Origin: Variovorax sp.
GTDB taxonomy: Bacteria > Pseudomonadota > Gammaproteobacteria > Burkholderiales > Burkholderiaceae_C
Assembly (NCBI GenBank): GCA_028292145.1
Contig: JAQGMX010000118.1
Span: 1 to 6,278 of the forward strand
Length of the DNA: 6,278 bases
Direction: 5' to 3'
In this document: positions 1 through 5,038 of the stretch, piece by piece
Layout: each line of letters starts with the position of its first letter
Numbering within the stretch: position 1 is the first letter of the stretch
Translations under genes and position numbers: made by a program
The notes under the pieces: generated by a model
What the model was told of the DNA's origin: nothing
Seen by the model: only the letters and a program-made list of their open reading frames with translations
The model's database searches: none

Positions 1-91
1 TGAAGGCGCGGACCGGCGAATTGACGCCGCCCGGGATGACGGCGCGGGCGCGTTCGAAGAGGATGTGGTTGCGGTCAGTGTCTTGTGTCAT
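1..91 (-). CDS. hemL: Glutamate-1-semialdehyde 2,1-aminomutase, N-terminal fragment (runs off left edge)
   Basis: HemL is a cytoplasmic PLP enzyme that turns glutamate-1-semialdehyde into 5-aminolevulinate, the first committed precursor of haem and other tetrapyrroles in the C5 pathway. Only the first 30 codons are present, reading leftwards from an ATG at 91-89. They encode a short polar start followed by LFERARAVIPGGVNSPVRAF (residues 11-30), and the PGGVNSPVRAF stretch is the hallmark N-terminal motif of this family. The PLP lysine and the rest of the fold lie outside the window. The start codon lies inside the 3' end of the upstream thiD-like gene (17-base overlap). The bases just before it are pyrimidine-rich on the coding strand, with no Shine-Dalgarno match, so translation is probably coupled to that gene. 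Identification rests on the motif alone but is strong. Confidence 0.92.
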   Translation of the reverse strand, partial: MTQDTDRNHILFERARAVIPGGVNSPVRAF

Positions 92-1013
92 GGGGAGGCA
101 GTGCAAAGTCGTTGGGGTCGGCGGGCAACTCCGGCCCGTCTTCGTCGTCGTCTTCATCGTCTTCGGGCTGGGCCCAGAAGAGTCGGTCGGGCAGCACATG
201 GCCCATGCCGGGGCGGAAACCCGCATCGAGGCAGCGGTCCATGTAGCTGAGCGCTTCGGAAGCGGCGGCCGGCAGGTCGGTGCCGCTGGCCAGCAGCGCG
301 GCGAGCGCGGCCGAAAGCGTATCGCCGGCGCCGGCGAAGACCGCTTCGAGGCGTTCGTACTTTTCGCTCGCCAGCACCGATTGCGGCGAAGCGAGCACGT
401 TGTCGATGAACTGGTCTGGCAGCATGATGCCGGTGACCAGCGTATAGGGCGTGCCGGCCTCGCCGGCGGCGCGGGCGATGTCGCGTGCCGTGGGCGGCTT
501 TTCGCCGGTCCAGTCGGGCAGTAGCCATCGCCAGAGCGTGCTGTGGTTGCCGACCAGCACAGTGGTCTGCGGCAACACCAGCTCGCGGAAGGCGTCGAGG
601 TAAGGATCGATAAGGTTCTCTTCCCACCATGACAGGTTGGGCATGTACGAGACCACCGGCACATCCGGGTAGTCGGTCGCGGTCTCGGCGATGGTCGCCA
701 GCGTTTCGGGCGATCCGACGAATCCGACCTTGATCAGCTGCACCTCGACGTCTTCGAGGATCGCGCGCACCTGTTCTTCGACGGCTTCCTCGTCGAACGC
801 GAAGTGGCCGAAGATCTCGGCGGTGTCGCGCGCATAGGCGCCGGTGACGACCGGGAGCATGTGGGCGCCCACTGAGGCCATGGCCAGCGTGTCGGCTGCA
901 AGGCCGCCGGCGCCGCTCGGGTCGCTTGCGTTGAAGACGAGTATGCAAGGCGGGTTGAGGGACAGCTCTTCCGCCGACGCCTCGTCCGAAAGTGTCTCGT
1001 TAAGATCGACCAT
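75..1013 (-). CDS. thiD: Divergent ThiD-like hydroxymethylpyrimidine/phosphomethylpyrimidine kinase (ribokinase fold)
   Basis: This 312-residue ribokinase-superfamily protein resembles ThiD, which phosphorylates HMP and HMP-phosphate in thiamine synthesis. Supporting motifs are SDPSGAGG (residues 30-37, the ThiD N-terminal glycine motif), the VVTGAYARDT region (55-64), IKVGFVGS (94-101) and the C-terminal anion-hole motif GAGDTLSAALAALLASG (228-244). Several points are atypical. Classical ThiD has GTGC at the anion hole, whereas this protein has GAGD with Asp231, as in general ribokinase and pyridoxal kinases. The usual TPNxPEA and KGGH segments are replaced by VLVGNHSTLW (152-161) and TLVTGIMLPD (191-200). 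The protein exceeds the usual ~270 residues because of a leader of about 20 residues and an acidic tail from about residue 284. The ATG at 1013 has GGAG 10 bases upstream. Sub-family membership is clear; the true substrate is not, and a B6-vitamer or other pyrimidine kinase is possible. It probably forms an operon with hemL. Confidence 0.8.
   Translation of the reverse strand: MVDLNETLSDEASAEELSLNPPCILVFNASDPSGAGGLAADTLAMASVGAHMLPVVTGAYARDTAEIFGHFAFDEEAVEEQVRAILEDVEVQLIKVGFVGSPETLATIAETATDYPDVPVVSYMPNLSWWEENLIDPYLDAFRELVLPQTTVLVGNHSTLWRWLLPDWTGEKPPTARDIARAAGEAGTPYTLVTGIMLPDQFIDNVLASPQSVLASEKYERLEAVFAGAGDTLSAALAALLASGTDLPAAASEALSYMDRCLDAGFRPGMGHVLPDRLFWAQPEDDEDDDEDGPELPADPNDFALPPHDTRH
138..166. 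repeat. TCG/TCT-type trinucleotide run encoding an Asp/Glu tract in the ThiD-like tail
   Basis: On the plus strand this stretch is an imperfect run of TCG, TCT and TCA triplets. Read on the minus strand it encodes nine consecutive acidic residues, EDDEDDDED (residues 284-292 of the thiD-like product). It lies just after the conserved-looking DRLFWAQP segment and before a tail of about 20 residues that overlaps hemL. Triplet runs of this type can change length by slippage without changing frame. Confidence 0.7.
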
Positions 1014-1066
1014 GCTGCTCGCGCTCCGGTGCGGTAGTAAGTAAGTTGTCTTCCGCGTTCATATGA

Positions 1067-1095
1067 CTGAATATTTTGATACGCATGGATACAAT
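1067..1095 (+). promoter_or_regulatory. Candidate sigma70-type promoter for rubredoxin (and possibly the pil genes)
   Basis: TACAAT at 1090-1095 matches the -10 consensus at 5 of 6 positions. With a 17-base spacer the -35 box would be CTGAAT at 1067-1072, which is weak (3 of 6). Transcription would begin near 1102, leaving a 5' leader of about 28 bases. The -10 match and AT-rich setting are seen directly; promoter activity is inferred. Confidence 0.4.
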
Positions 1096-1103
1096 AATTG
1101 CAA
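1076..1103 (-). promoter_or_regulatory. Candidate promoter for the thiD-like gene and hemL
   Basis: Read on the minus strand, TTGCAA (1103-1098) and TATCAA (1081-1076) are separated by 16 bases, and each matches its sigma70 box at 4 of 6 positions. The site overlaps the candidate rubredoxin promoter, so the two directions could compete or share a regulator. The boxes are mediocre, so this is tentative. Confidence 0.27.
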
Positions 1104-1105
1104 TT
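1096..1105. promoter_or_regulatory. Perfect 10-base palindrome AATTGCAATT, possible operator
   Basis: AATTGCAATT is an exact inverted repeat immediately after the candidate rubredoxin -10 box, around the predicted start of transcription. It also overlaps the candidate -35 box of the opposite promoter. A site placed like this could let a dimeric regulator affect both directions. The palindrome is seen directly; its role is inferred, and AT-rich DNA yields such palindromes by chance fairly often. Confidence 0.3.
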
Positions 1106-1129
1106 TGTGAACAGGGACTTTAAGCTGCG

Positions 1130-1300
1130 ATGAACACGAAAACCTGGATGTGCCTGATTTGCGGGTGGATCTACGACGAAGCTGCTGGCGTGCCAGAAGA
1201 TGGTATTGCGGCCAACACCGCCTGGGCCGATGTGCCGATGAACTGGACATGTCCGGAGTGCGGTGCGCGCAAGGAAGACTTCGAGATGGTTGAAATCTGA
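1130..1300 (+). CDS. Rubredoxin
   Basis: This is a 56-residue cytoplasmic electron carrier with a single iron bound by four cysteines. Both rubredoxin knuckles are visible: CLICG (Cys8, Cys11) and CPECG (Cys41, Cys44), a spacing of C-x2-C-x29-C-x2-C that is normal for the family. Other family marks are WIYDEAAG after the first knuckle, DGIAANTAWADVP in the middle and GARKEDFEMVEI at the end. A tryptophan (Trp13) follows the first CxxCG, where many rubredoxins have tyrosine. The ATG at 1130 is preceded by AGGGA at 1113-1117, with loose spacing. The gene is the first rightward gene of the divergent region and lies 80 bases before pilG with no terminator seen between them, so cotranscription with the pil genes is possible. 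The redox partner cannot be told from this window. Type assignment is very secure. Confidence 0.95.
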   Translation: MNTKTWMCLICGWIYDEAAGVPEDGIAANTAWADVPMNWTCPECGARKEDFEMVEI

Positions 1301-1366
1301 AGCATGGCATAGGGCCGCATCGGGTGCGTGTCGAAATGAGGCGCGTGGTCGATGGATGTCTTATAT

Positions 1367-1372
1367 GAGGAG
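1367..1372 (+). promoter_or_regulatory. Ribosome binding site that decides the pilG start
   Basis: GAGGAG lies 8 bases before the ATG at 1381 but only 2 bases before the ATG at 1375. Normal spacing therefore favours the second ATG as the true pilG start and removes two residues (Met-Leu) from the longest reading. Confidence 0.65.
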
Positions 1373-1380
1373 CGATGCTT

Positions 1381-1782
1381 ATGAGCGCGAATGAGTCGGG
1401 TTTCAGGGTTCTGGTCGTCGACGACAGCAACACCATCCGGCGGAGCGCCGAGATCTTTCTCAAGCAGGGTGGCCATGAAGTGTTGCTTGCCGAAGACGGT
1501 TTCGATGCATTGGCCAAGGTCAACGACCACAAGCCGCACCTGATCTTCTGCGACATCCTGATGCCGCGTCTCGACGGTTACCAGACCTGCGCGATCATCA
1601 AGCGAAACACCGGTTTCGCCGGCGTACCGGTCGTGATGCTGTCTTCCAAGGACGGTGTCTTCGACAAGGCGCGCGGTCGCATGGTCGGTTCGCAGGACTT
1701 TCTCACCAAGCCTTTCACCAAGGACCAGCTGTTGCGCGCCGTGCAACAGTTCGGTGTCCTCCAGAACGAAAAGGTTCATTGA
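1381..1782 (+). CDS. pilG: Twitching motility response regulator PilG (CheY-like)
   Basis: This 133-residue single-domain receiver has no output domain and acts as a phosphorylatable signal protein of the Pil-Chp pathway. In Pseudomonas aeruginosa PilG promotes pilus extension and cAMP signalling. All receiver residues are present: acidic pair Asp14-Asp15 (VLVVDDSNTIRRSAE), phospho-acceptor Asp58 in FCDILMPRLDGYQTC, Ser88 in VVMLSSKDG and Lys110 in FLTKPF. NTIRRSAE, MPRLDGYQTC and the SSKDGVFDKARGRMVGS stretch are typical of PilG and distinguish it from PilH and ordinary CheY. The start at 1381 is chosen over the ATG at 1375 because of the GAGGAG spacing. Its TGA overlaps the pilH ATG by one base, so the two regulators are likely translated together. 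The likely phosphodonor is the PilL/ChpA kinase downstream. Confidence 0.93.
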   Translation: MSANESGFRVLVVDDSNTIRRSAEIFLKQGGHEVLLAEDGFDALAKVNDHKPHLIFCDILMPRLDGYQTCAIIKRNTGFAGVPVVMLSSKDGVFDKARGRMVGSQDFLTKPFTKDQLLRAVQQFGVLQNEKVH

Positions 1783-2147
1783 TGCCCATCCATAACGTGC
1801 TGGTCGTCGACGATTCGAAGACCGAACTCCTGTTTCTCTCCGGCTTGCTGCAGAAGAACGGCTTCGCCGTGCGCACGGCGGAGAACGCCGACGATGCCAT
1901 GCGCCGCATCGAGGAAGCACAGCCCGACCTGATCCTCATGGACATCGTGATGCCCGGCCAGAACGGCTTCCAGCTGACGCGGGCGATCGCGCGCAATCCG
2001 CTGTATGCGGGCGTGCCGATCATCATGTGCACCAGCAAGAACCAGGAAACCGACCGGGTCTGGGGCATGCGGCAGGGCGCGCGCGACTACATCGTCAAGC
2101 CAGTCAACGCTGCGGAGCTGCTCGCGAAGATCAGCGCGCTAGGCTGA
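1782..2147 (+). CDS. pilH: Twitching motility response regulator PilH (CheY-like)
   Basis: This 121-residue single-domain receiver is the second output regulator of the Pil-Chp system. In Pseudomonas PilH is linked to pilus retraction or acts as a counterweight to PilG. Conserved residues are Asp10-Asp11 (VLVVDDSKTE), phospho-acceptor Asp54 in LILMDIVMPGQNGFQ, Thr84 in IIMCTSKNQETD and Lys106 in YIVKPV. The segment ETDRVWGMRQGARDY (89-103) is a strong PilH signature. The ATG at 1782 shares one base with the pilG stop and has AAGG 7 bases upstream, inside the end of pilG. A TTG three bases earlier is in frame but less likely as the start. The pilI start lies 4 bases after the stop. Confidence 0.93.
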   Translation: MPIHNVLVVDDSKTELLFLSGLLQKNGFAVRTAENADDAMRRIEEAQPDLILMDIVMPGQNGFQLTRAIARNPLYAGVPIIMCTSKNQETDRVWGMRQGARDYIVKPVNAAELLAKISALG

Positions 2148-2151
2148 GCCG

Positions 2152-2694
2152 GTGGCCAACCGAGACGCGCTTCGCGCCTTCCAGGCCCGGCTGGCCAGCC
2201 GGCTGCAGGCGGCGCGCACTTCGGACGTGTCGGCCTCCTGGCTCGCGGTGGAAGCGGGCAGCGCCAGGTATCTATTTCCGCTTGGCCATGCCGGCGAGAT
2301 CTTTCCGTGGACGACGCCGCATCCTGTGCCGTACACGGAACCGTGGTTTCTGGGCGTCGCGAATCTGCGCGGCGGCCTGTATGGTGTCGTGCAGCTTGCC
2401 GGCTTCGCGTCCGATGCCGCGACGCCGGCGAGCTTGCCGGTGAGTGGCGACGGCGTGCGGACGCAGGCCCGGCTCGTCGCGCTCAACGAACTGCTCGAAG
2501 TGAATTGCGCGCTGATGGTCGACCGCCTGGTCGGCCTGCGCGGCGTCGAGGCGTTCACGGCGTCGCAGCCGCCGGCTGCCGACAGCGCTTCGTGGCTCGG
2601 CCACACTTACACCGACGCGAAGGGCGAGCAATGGCAGGAAATCGACCTGCAGGCGCTGTCCCGACAACCCCGTTTTTTGAGTATCGGCGCCTGA
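2152..2694 (+). CDS. pilI: Pil-Chp chemotaxis coupling protein PilI (CheW-like)
   Basis: This 180-residue cytoplasmic protein has a CheW domain covering roughly residues 27-178. It should bridge the receptor PilJ and the kinase PilL/ChpA. The best landmark is FLGVANLRGGLYGVVQLAGF (66-85), the CheW-family strand with the NLRG turn used in receptor and kinase binding. Later landmarks are LVALNELLEVNCALMVDRLVG (108-128), corresponding to the CheW core strands, and a conserved-looking end with WQEIDLQAL (161-169). It starts at a GTG 4 bases after the pilH stop; only AGG at 2141-2143 could serve as a ribosome binding site, so translation is probably coupled to pilH. Overall similarity is to PilI rather than to flagellar CheW, in keeping with its position between pilH and pilJ. 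Confidence 0.88.
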   Translation: MANRDALRAFQARLASRLQAARTSDVSASWLAVEAGSARYLFPLGHAGEIFPWTTPHPVPYTEPWFLGVANLRGGLYGVVQLAGFASDAATPASLPVSGDGVRTQARLVALNELLEVNCALMVDRLVGLRGVEAFTASQPPAADSASWLGHTYTDAKGEQWQEIDLQALSRQPRFLSIGA

Positions 2695-2723
2695 GCACCC
2701 GCTCCGCGACCGTAACCACGCGA

Positions 2724-2743
2724 TGCCACGTGCTGCCACGTGA
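2724..2743. repeat. Tandem 10-base repeat with twin CACGTG, able to form a hairpin, in the pilI-pilJ gap
   Basis: The 79-base gap between pilI and pilJ holds two adjacent 10-base units, TGCCACGTGC and TGCCACGTGA, differing only in the last base. Each contains the palindrome CACGTG (2727-2732 and 2737-2742), spaced one DNA helical turn apart. Because the units are self-complementary, the RNA could also fold into a 6-base-pair stem with a CTGC loop. No U-run follows, so it is not a classical terminator. The rest of the gap shows only the pilJ ribosome binding site. Confidence 0.6.
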
Positions 2744-2761
2744 TGCAAAGCGACGCAACGT

Positions 2762-2767
2762 AAAGGA
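2762..2767 (+). promoter_or_regulatory. Ribosome binding site that decides the pilJ GTG start
   Basis: AAAGGA lies 6 bases before the GTG at 2774. The next plausible start near the membrane segment, the ATG at 3023, has no good Shine-Dalgarno sequence. This supports the GTG start and hence the long proline-rich N terminus of PilJ. Confidence 0.65.
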
Positions 2768-2773
2768 CCGACC

Positions 2774-5035
2774 GTGAGTTCGATCGCCGACCAGCCGAAG
2801 AAAAACCTGCCAGCCGGCGAGAACAGCGCGACCGGCCATGCGCAAGCCGACGACGGCCCCGCGTTCGACAACCCCGCGACCGCCGACCTGGCGCCGCCGG
2901 TGCCCCGTGTTCCGACCGATGACGCCGTGCCGCCGCCGCCTCAATTCACTGCGCCTCCCGAGCCGCCGTCGCCGCCGATGCATCCTGCCGCCACACGCGC
3001 CAATCCGGCGCGCCAGCAGCGGATGTTCACCATCGCGCTGGTCGTGGTGGTCCTGGTGCTGCTGCTGGTCGCAGCGTCGTCGATCCTGCGGGCCAACCGC
3101 CTGGCGCAGCAGGTCGCTTCGACCGGCCAGTCGCTGATGCAGTCGCAGCGGCTCGCCAAATCGGTATCGCAGGCGCTGGTCGGCAACGCCGCCGCCTTCG
3201 TCGAAGTGCGCGAGAGTTCCGACGACCTCACGCGGCGCGTGCTGGGCCTGGCGCAGGGCGACGACGCACTCGACCTCGAACGCGTCGGCGGTGCCTACGA
3301 CGCCGAGATCGAGAAGATCCGTCCGCTCGCCGAACGGGCCGACAAGAGCGCCAAGGCCGTGCTCGCGCAGCAGGACACCCTGACGCGCGTCGGTTCGGCG
3401 CTGCGCGACGTCAGCCGCCAATCGTCCGATCTGCTCGAAATGACGCAGGTCGTGACCTCGCTCAAGCTGCAGCAGGGCGCGAGCACGGCCGAGATCGCGG
3501 CCGCCGGCCAGCTGGTGATGCTCACGCAGCGCATCGGCAAGTCGGCGACCGAGTTCAACACCGTCGAAGGCGTGAGTCCCGACGCGGTCTTCCTGCTCGG
3601 CAAGGACCTGAACACCTTCCAGGAACTGACGCGCGGCCTGCTCGAAGGCGACCCGCAGCAACGCCTGCCGGGCACCCGCGACGCGCAAACGCGCAACCAG
3701 CTCGACGCCATCCTCAAGACCTACGAGCGCATGCGTTCGCAGGCCGGCGCGATCCTCGGCAACATGCAGGGCCTGGTGACGGCGCGCGATGCCCAGACCG
3801 TCATCCTGGCCGACAGCGAACCGCTGCGCCTGGCGCTCGGCGAGCTGCAGAACAAGCTTTCGGCGCGCACCGGCCTGGGCATCGGCACCATCGCGCTGCT
3901 GTTCGTGCTGTCGGTGGTTGCGCTGGGGCTGGCTGCCGCCGTCGGTTTCGTGCAGGTGCGCGAAGGTCGCGAACGCGCTGCCGCCGCCGAGAGCGAGCGC
4001 CTCGAAGCCGAGCGCATGGGCGACGAAGTCGGCCGTGTGAACGCAGCCAACCAGGCCGCCATTCTTCGGCTCATGAACGAACTGCAGACGGTAGCCGAGG
4101 GCGACCTGACGCAGGAAGCCACCGTGACCGAAGACATCACCGGCGCCATCGCCGACTCGGTGAACTACACCGTCGAAGAGTTGCGCCTCCTGGTCGGCAA
4201 CGTGCAGAACACCGCCAGCCGCGTCGCGCGCACCACCGCGCAGGTGGAAAACACCTCGACCGAACTGCTGGCGGCATCGACCGAGCAGCTGCGCGAGATC
4301 CGCGAAACCGGCCAGTCGGTGCTGACGATGGCCGAGCGCATCAACGGCGTGTCTTCGCAGGCGCAGGAATCGGCCACGGTGGCGCGACAGTCGCTCAAGG
4401 CCGCTTCTTCGGGTCTGCAGGCGGTGCAGAACGCGATCGGCGGCATGAACTCAATCCGCGATCAGATCCAGGAAACCTCCAAGCGCATCAAGCGGCTCGG
4501 CGAGTCGTCGCAGGAAATCGGCGAAATCACCGAGCTGATCTCCGACATCACCGAGCAAACCAACGTGCTGGCGCTCAACGCCGCCATCCAGGCCGCTTCT
4601 GCGGGCGAGGCCGGTCGCGGTTTCTCGGTGGTGGCCGAGGAAGTGCAGCGGCTGGCCGAGCGTTCGGCCGATGCGACGCGGCAGATTTCGGCGCTGGTGA
4701 AGGCGATCCAGACCGACACGCAGGACGCCGTCGGCGCCATGGAGCGCTCCACGCAGGGCGTGGTCGAAGGTGCGCGGCTGTCGGACACCGCAGGCACCGC
4801 GCTGTCGGAGATCGACCGCGTTTCGCGCCGGCTGGCCGAACTGATCGAGCAGATTTCGCAATCGGCATCGCGAGAGGCCGATTCGGCCAACGTCGTGGCT
4901 GCCAACATCCAGCACATCTTCGCCGTCACCGAGCAGACCGGCGAAGGCACCCGTACCACGGCCCAGCAGGTGCGCGAGCTGTCGCGCATGGCCGAGGAAC
5001 TGCGCCAGTCGGTCGCCCGGTTCAAGATTGCCTGA
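2774..5035 (+). CDS. pilJ: Type IV pilus chemoreceptor PilJ (methyl-accepting chemotaxis protein)
   Basis: This 753-residue inner-membrane receptor is the sensory input of the Pil-Chp system; Pseudomonas PilJ contacts pilin and reports surface contact. In order it has a proline-rich cytoplasmic leader (residues 1-83), a first membrane helix (about 84-105), a periplasmic sensor (about 106-367) with two similar PilJ-type modules, a second membrane helix (about 368-395), a charged linker and HAMP-like region (about 396-475), and a long coiled-coil signalling domain. The hairpin tip is EQTNVLALNAAIQAASAGEA (594-613), followed by GRGFSVVAEEVQRLAERS. AAIQAASAGE instead of the more common AAIEAARAGE fits the PilJ subgroup as I recall it. 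The C terminus (SVARFKIA) lacks the NWETF-type pentapeptide that tethers CheR/CheB in some receptors. The GTG start is backed by AAAGGA. It is longer than Pseudomonas PilJ (about 680 residues), mostly because of the leader. pilL begins 3 bases after the stop. Confidence 0.95.
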   Translation: MSSIADQPKKNLPAGENSATGHAQADDGPAFDNPATADLAPPVPRVPTDDAVPPPPQFTAPPEPPSPPMHPAATRANPARQQRMFTIALVVVVLVLLLVAASSILRANRLAQQVASTGQSLMQSQRLAKSVSQALVGNAAAFVEVRESSDDLTRRVLGLAQGDDALDLERVGGAYDAEIEKIRPLAERADKSAKAVLAQQDTLTRVGSALRDVSRQSSDLLEMTQVVTSLKLQQGASTAEIAAAGQLVMLTQRIGKSATEFNTVEGVSPDAVFLLGKDLNTFQELTRGLLEGDPQQRLPGTRDAQTRNQLDAILKTYERMRSQAGAILGNMQGLVTARDAQTVILADSEPLRLALGELQNKLSARTGLGIGTIALLFVLSVVALGLAAAVGFVQVREGRERAAAAESERLEAERMGDEVGRVNAANQAAILRLMNELQTVAEGDLTQEATVTEDITGAIADSVNYTVEELRLLVGNVQNTASRVARTTAQVENTSTELLAASTEQLREIRETGQSVLTMAERINGVSSQAQESATVARQSLKAASSGLQAVQNAIGGMNSIRDQIQETSKRIKRLGESSQEIGEITELISDITEQTNVLALNAAIQAASAGEAGRGFSVVAEEVQRLAERSADATRQISALVKAIQTDTQDAVGAMERSTQGVVEGARLSDTAGTALSEIDRVSRRLAELIEQISQSASREADSANVVAANIQHIFAVTEQTGEGTRTTAQQVRELSRMAEELRQSVARFKIA

Positions 5036-5038
5036 CCC

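Larger units (their letters stand above)
1014..1129. promoter_or_regulatory. Divergent intergenic region between the thiD-like gene and rubredoxin
   Basis: This 116-base gap separates two genes transcribed away from each other, so it should hold promoters for both directions. The middle part, about 1061-1110, is visibly AT-rich compared with the GC-rich flanking genes. The thiD-like gene has a ribosome-binding GGAG on the minus strand (CTCC at 1024-1027 on the plus strand). The rubredoxin gene has AGGGA at 1113-1117, about 12 bases before its ATG, which is a loose spacing. No gene or terminator is visible inside. Confidence 0.75.

Noticed and set aside
21..524. Plus-strand open frame of 167 codons opposite the thiD-like gene
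   Set aside because: The minus-strand frame carries kinase motifs and a ribosome binding site; this one has no recognisable features.
1301..1380. Possible sigma54 promoter or terminator between rubredoxin and pilG
   Set aside because: TGGCAT at 1305-1310 resembles a -24 box, but the matching -12 element would be CGCA rather than TTGC. No stem followed by a T-run is present for a terminator.
1059..1920. Antisense open frames opposite rubredoxin, pilG and pilH
   Set aside because: They cover the divergent promoter and three confidently identified plus-strand genes and show no family motifs.
2307..2777. Plus-strand open frame of 156 codons in another phase that bridges pilI and the pilJ start
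   Set aside because: The pilI frame carries the CheW landmark NLRG and clean operon spacing. This frame is arginine-rich, matches no family, and merely ends near the pilJ start by chance.
2555..3688. Antisense open frame of 377 codons across pilI and pilJ
   Set aside because: It is arginine-rich with low-complexity composition and lies opposite genuine CheW and PilJ coding sequence; it is a shadow of GC-rich codon use.
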